64,000 bases of DNA from Paulownia fortunei (taxonomy: Eukaryota; Streptophyta; Magnoliopsida; Lamiales; Paulowniaceae). The stretch covers positions 24,811,548 to 24,875,547 of the forward strand of contig CM033109.1 in NCBI GenBank assembly GCA_019321725.1, given 5' to 3'. Of the stretch, positions 62,101 through 64,000 are shown in pieces (within the stretch, counting starts at the first letter, position 1; every line of letters begins with the position of its first letter). The translations under genes were made by a program, and so were the position numbers. The notes under the pieces were generated by a model. The model was given only the letters and a program-made list of their open reading frames with translations. It was not told the origin of the DNA and made no database searches.

Positions 62101-63490
62101 AACCATGACATTATGGGTAGTAGGATAATTTAAAGGGAATATGAAACAACAAAAGAATACGAATATATGCCCAAATATATATATATATATAATTTTATTT
62201 TATTTATTTTTTAATGAAAATATTGATTGGTCACAGCTCATTCCATAAATCCATGACCAATAATCTTATTCAAAACGTGTATACACTGGTTCAAACTTGA
62301 AACATGCCACTCCGCAAAACATGCGCCTAAAAGTGAGGTACAAGGGACATTCTGACATGCATTTGTCTTTTGGCCCATGGACAATAAATCTTGGAATTTT
62401 GTTTCTACATTATTTTAATATTCTATGAATTCTAATTGCATGAAATATTTAATTGTAAATTAGAATTTAGGTGTTTGAGAGAAATCTCAATCTTAATAAA
62501 AAGTTAAAATTAACAATCATCCAAAGACGTACAATGATTAAGTACTATGAAAAAAATATTTTTCAAAACTTGTAAATTGTTGAAATTAAGGGTATGATTT
62601 TTCGATATATATTTATCGGCTCTTATTACTAGACAAAATTTATGTAAAATTTTAACATTCCTACATCAAATCGTTGATAAAATATTCATAAATTTATATA
62701 TGATTTGCTTACCTTGAAAGACATTATAAGTTCTTCATGGCTCATCGAGGATACAGTAGAGTTGTCCAAATAAAAAGATTGGTAAAATTTGACTTTCTTT
62801 CATGTGTTTGGTAACTAATAACTACGTTTAAGCACATGTTTTTTAGAGTCTAAGGCAGGGTTTGCACAAGTTTTTCAACTAAAATTTATTTTCCTAAAAT
62901 ATGTAGCAAAACAATGGTGGCCAACCTTAACTTTTGGAGCATTCTAGGTTTCTAGTTTATATAAATTTAATATAAAAAAAATATATTTAAACATCGACAT
63001 GACATGTATGCATTGGATATTGTTCGATGAATCATTTTTTTGTATTAAAAAGAGTGTATTTATAGAAGAATATTACACCCAACAGATGTGTATTGGATGC
63101 AATATTCAATCGATTGAATTTTTGTTATATATTCCATCGAATGGAAAAATTTCTAATATTTCAAATCTTTTATTTTAATTATCCTATTTAATTTTTATTT
63201 TACTTTTTGGATTCATAATATGTGTCTTTAACATAAATGATGTCCTCATGTATATTACACGAACAAATGTCATGAATTAAAAGAAAATAAAATACAAGGT
63301 GAATAAAAATTGAAACCAACTTTGACCAATTCTAAAAAATATATTTGGACCCGATCTAGTTTGAACTTAGTTAATTGGATATAACTCGAATTCAACCCCA
63401 CCCATTCATTTGCCACCACTACAAAGTACCCTCAACTTTTATGACTTGCATGGAATATCTCACCACACACAAATAAACTAGAAGTTTGTT
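59190..63490. other. AT-rich intergenic region
   Basis: No gene is called. The stretch at 59730-59800 is locally less AT-rich, and 59902-60222 (minus) is an open frame of 106 codons with no family match. Tracts of (AT)n are at about 62065-62088 and 62176-62192. The rest shows no organised structure. Confidence 0.45.
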
Positions 63491-63494
63491 TCTT

Positions 63495-63830
63495 TTCATT
63501 TTCACAAAAAAAATATTTTTTACTATTTGAAAATAAAAAATACATTTATTTTGATCATTTTTATAGAAAATATTATTTATTTTTATTTTTAAAAATTATT
63601 TTTAAATATATTAATATTTTACTTCTTTTCACGTATTTATTAATCTTATTTACAAATCTACACATATAACGTATTCTCATGAAATATCATAAAAAATACA
63701 TATTTTTATTTTCTAAATTTATATAGTTTATATAAAAATATAACTAATCTAAATATATTTTTATTTTTACACAAAAATTTAATAAAAATATTAAAAATAT
63801 AAAAATAAGTTTGAAAATAAGGCAATGGCA
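63495..63830 (-). mobile_element. MITE-like repeat, copy 2
   Basis: Inverse-orientation relative of 22485-22740: on the minus strand it contains ATATATTTAGATTAGTTATA and TTTTTATTAAATTTT in the same order. It is AT-rich and non-coding. It ends just before the composition shift at 63830. Confidence 0.65.
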
Positions 63831-63967
63831 TATCCTACACTCGATTCGCTCCGCCAAACACTTGCCCCCATCTCACTATGAGTTGGGCCCCACCCGAAAG
63901 CCCAAACCCCTTCTCCTCTTCTCAACCTCCACCACGAGATGACCAACACTGTAATCACAACCCATTC

Positions 63968-64000
63968 ATGGCGGTTCTCGGTAACGGGCCTTCGATTCTC
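63968..64000 (+). other. Possible start of a gene cut by the window edge
   Basis: From 63830 the DNA becomes distinctly richer in GC, and CATTCATGGCGGTT gives a reasonable plant start (MAVLGNGPSIL, open to the edge). Another frame and the minus strand are also open here, so neither strand nor frame is certain, and no family can be named from 11 codons. Confidence 0.25.

Noticed and set aside
1..64000. CRISPR arrays, tRNA or rRNA genes, prokaryotic operons
   Set aside because: None seen; the direct repeats found have no regular spacers, and the genes are of plant nuclear type.

Overview
The window is nuclear DNA of a flowering plant, most likely a eudicot. It is AT-rich, its genes are split by GT-AG introns, and it carries plant-type promoters, microsatellites and many inverted-repeat transposable elements. 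The families present are plant ones: UGT87-type glycosyltransferases, a P-class PPR protein, a DUF313-type B3 protein, a trihelix factor and a plant Sec14-like protein. An asterid or Lamiales origin is possible, but I cannot prove it by eye.

Left part (1-20.5 kb). A small SERF/4F5 protein gene (+, 1298-1998) is followed by a tandem cluster of four UGT87A-like UDP-glycosyltransferases, all on the minus strand: UGT-1 2620-5498, UGT-2 8686-10742, UGT-3 13771-15995 and UGT-4 17350-19528. Each has two exons with a phase-1 intron at the same place. UGT-3 and UGT-4 sit in a recent direct duplication of about 3.3 kb whose flanks can still be aligned. UGT-2 and UGT-4 each carry a single one-base frameshift. 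The spaces between the genes hold AT-rich foldback or MITE-like elements.

Middle (20.5-28 kb). A foldback element with a 206-bp internal tandem repeat, a MITE-like repeat shared with 63.6 kb, a 46-bp tandem repeat and a three-exon chloroplast-type PPR gene (+).

Right part (28-59 kb). A block of nuclear and signalling genes: a 21-coding-exon EAF1-like NuA4 scaffold gene (+, 31275-43350), an intronless DUF313 B3-type gene (+, 46118-47176), an intronless trihelix factor (-, 49425-50540) and a 15-coding-exon Sec14-like lipid-transfer gene (-, 52191-58074). From memory the same four families are neighbours in Arabidopsis around At3g24840-At3g24880, so this looks like conserved microsynteny. The last 5 kb is AT-rich intergenic DNA, with a possible gene start at the very edge.

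Main points for follow-up: (1) the SERF gene has what looks like a textbook AT-AC U12 intron directly after ATGACTC; (2) five apparent one-base indels, most of them in or beside short homopolymers, fall in genes whose flanking reading frames are otherwise intact, so the UGT frameshifts may be assembly errors and not true pseudogenes; (3) tandemly repeated coding units occur in the Sec14 gene (exons 9 and 10) and in the B3 gene (two units of about 70 residues); (4) the promoter of the B3 gene is a tandem duplication. I found no clearly new multigene system.
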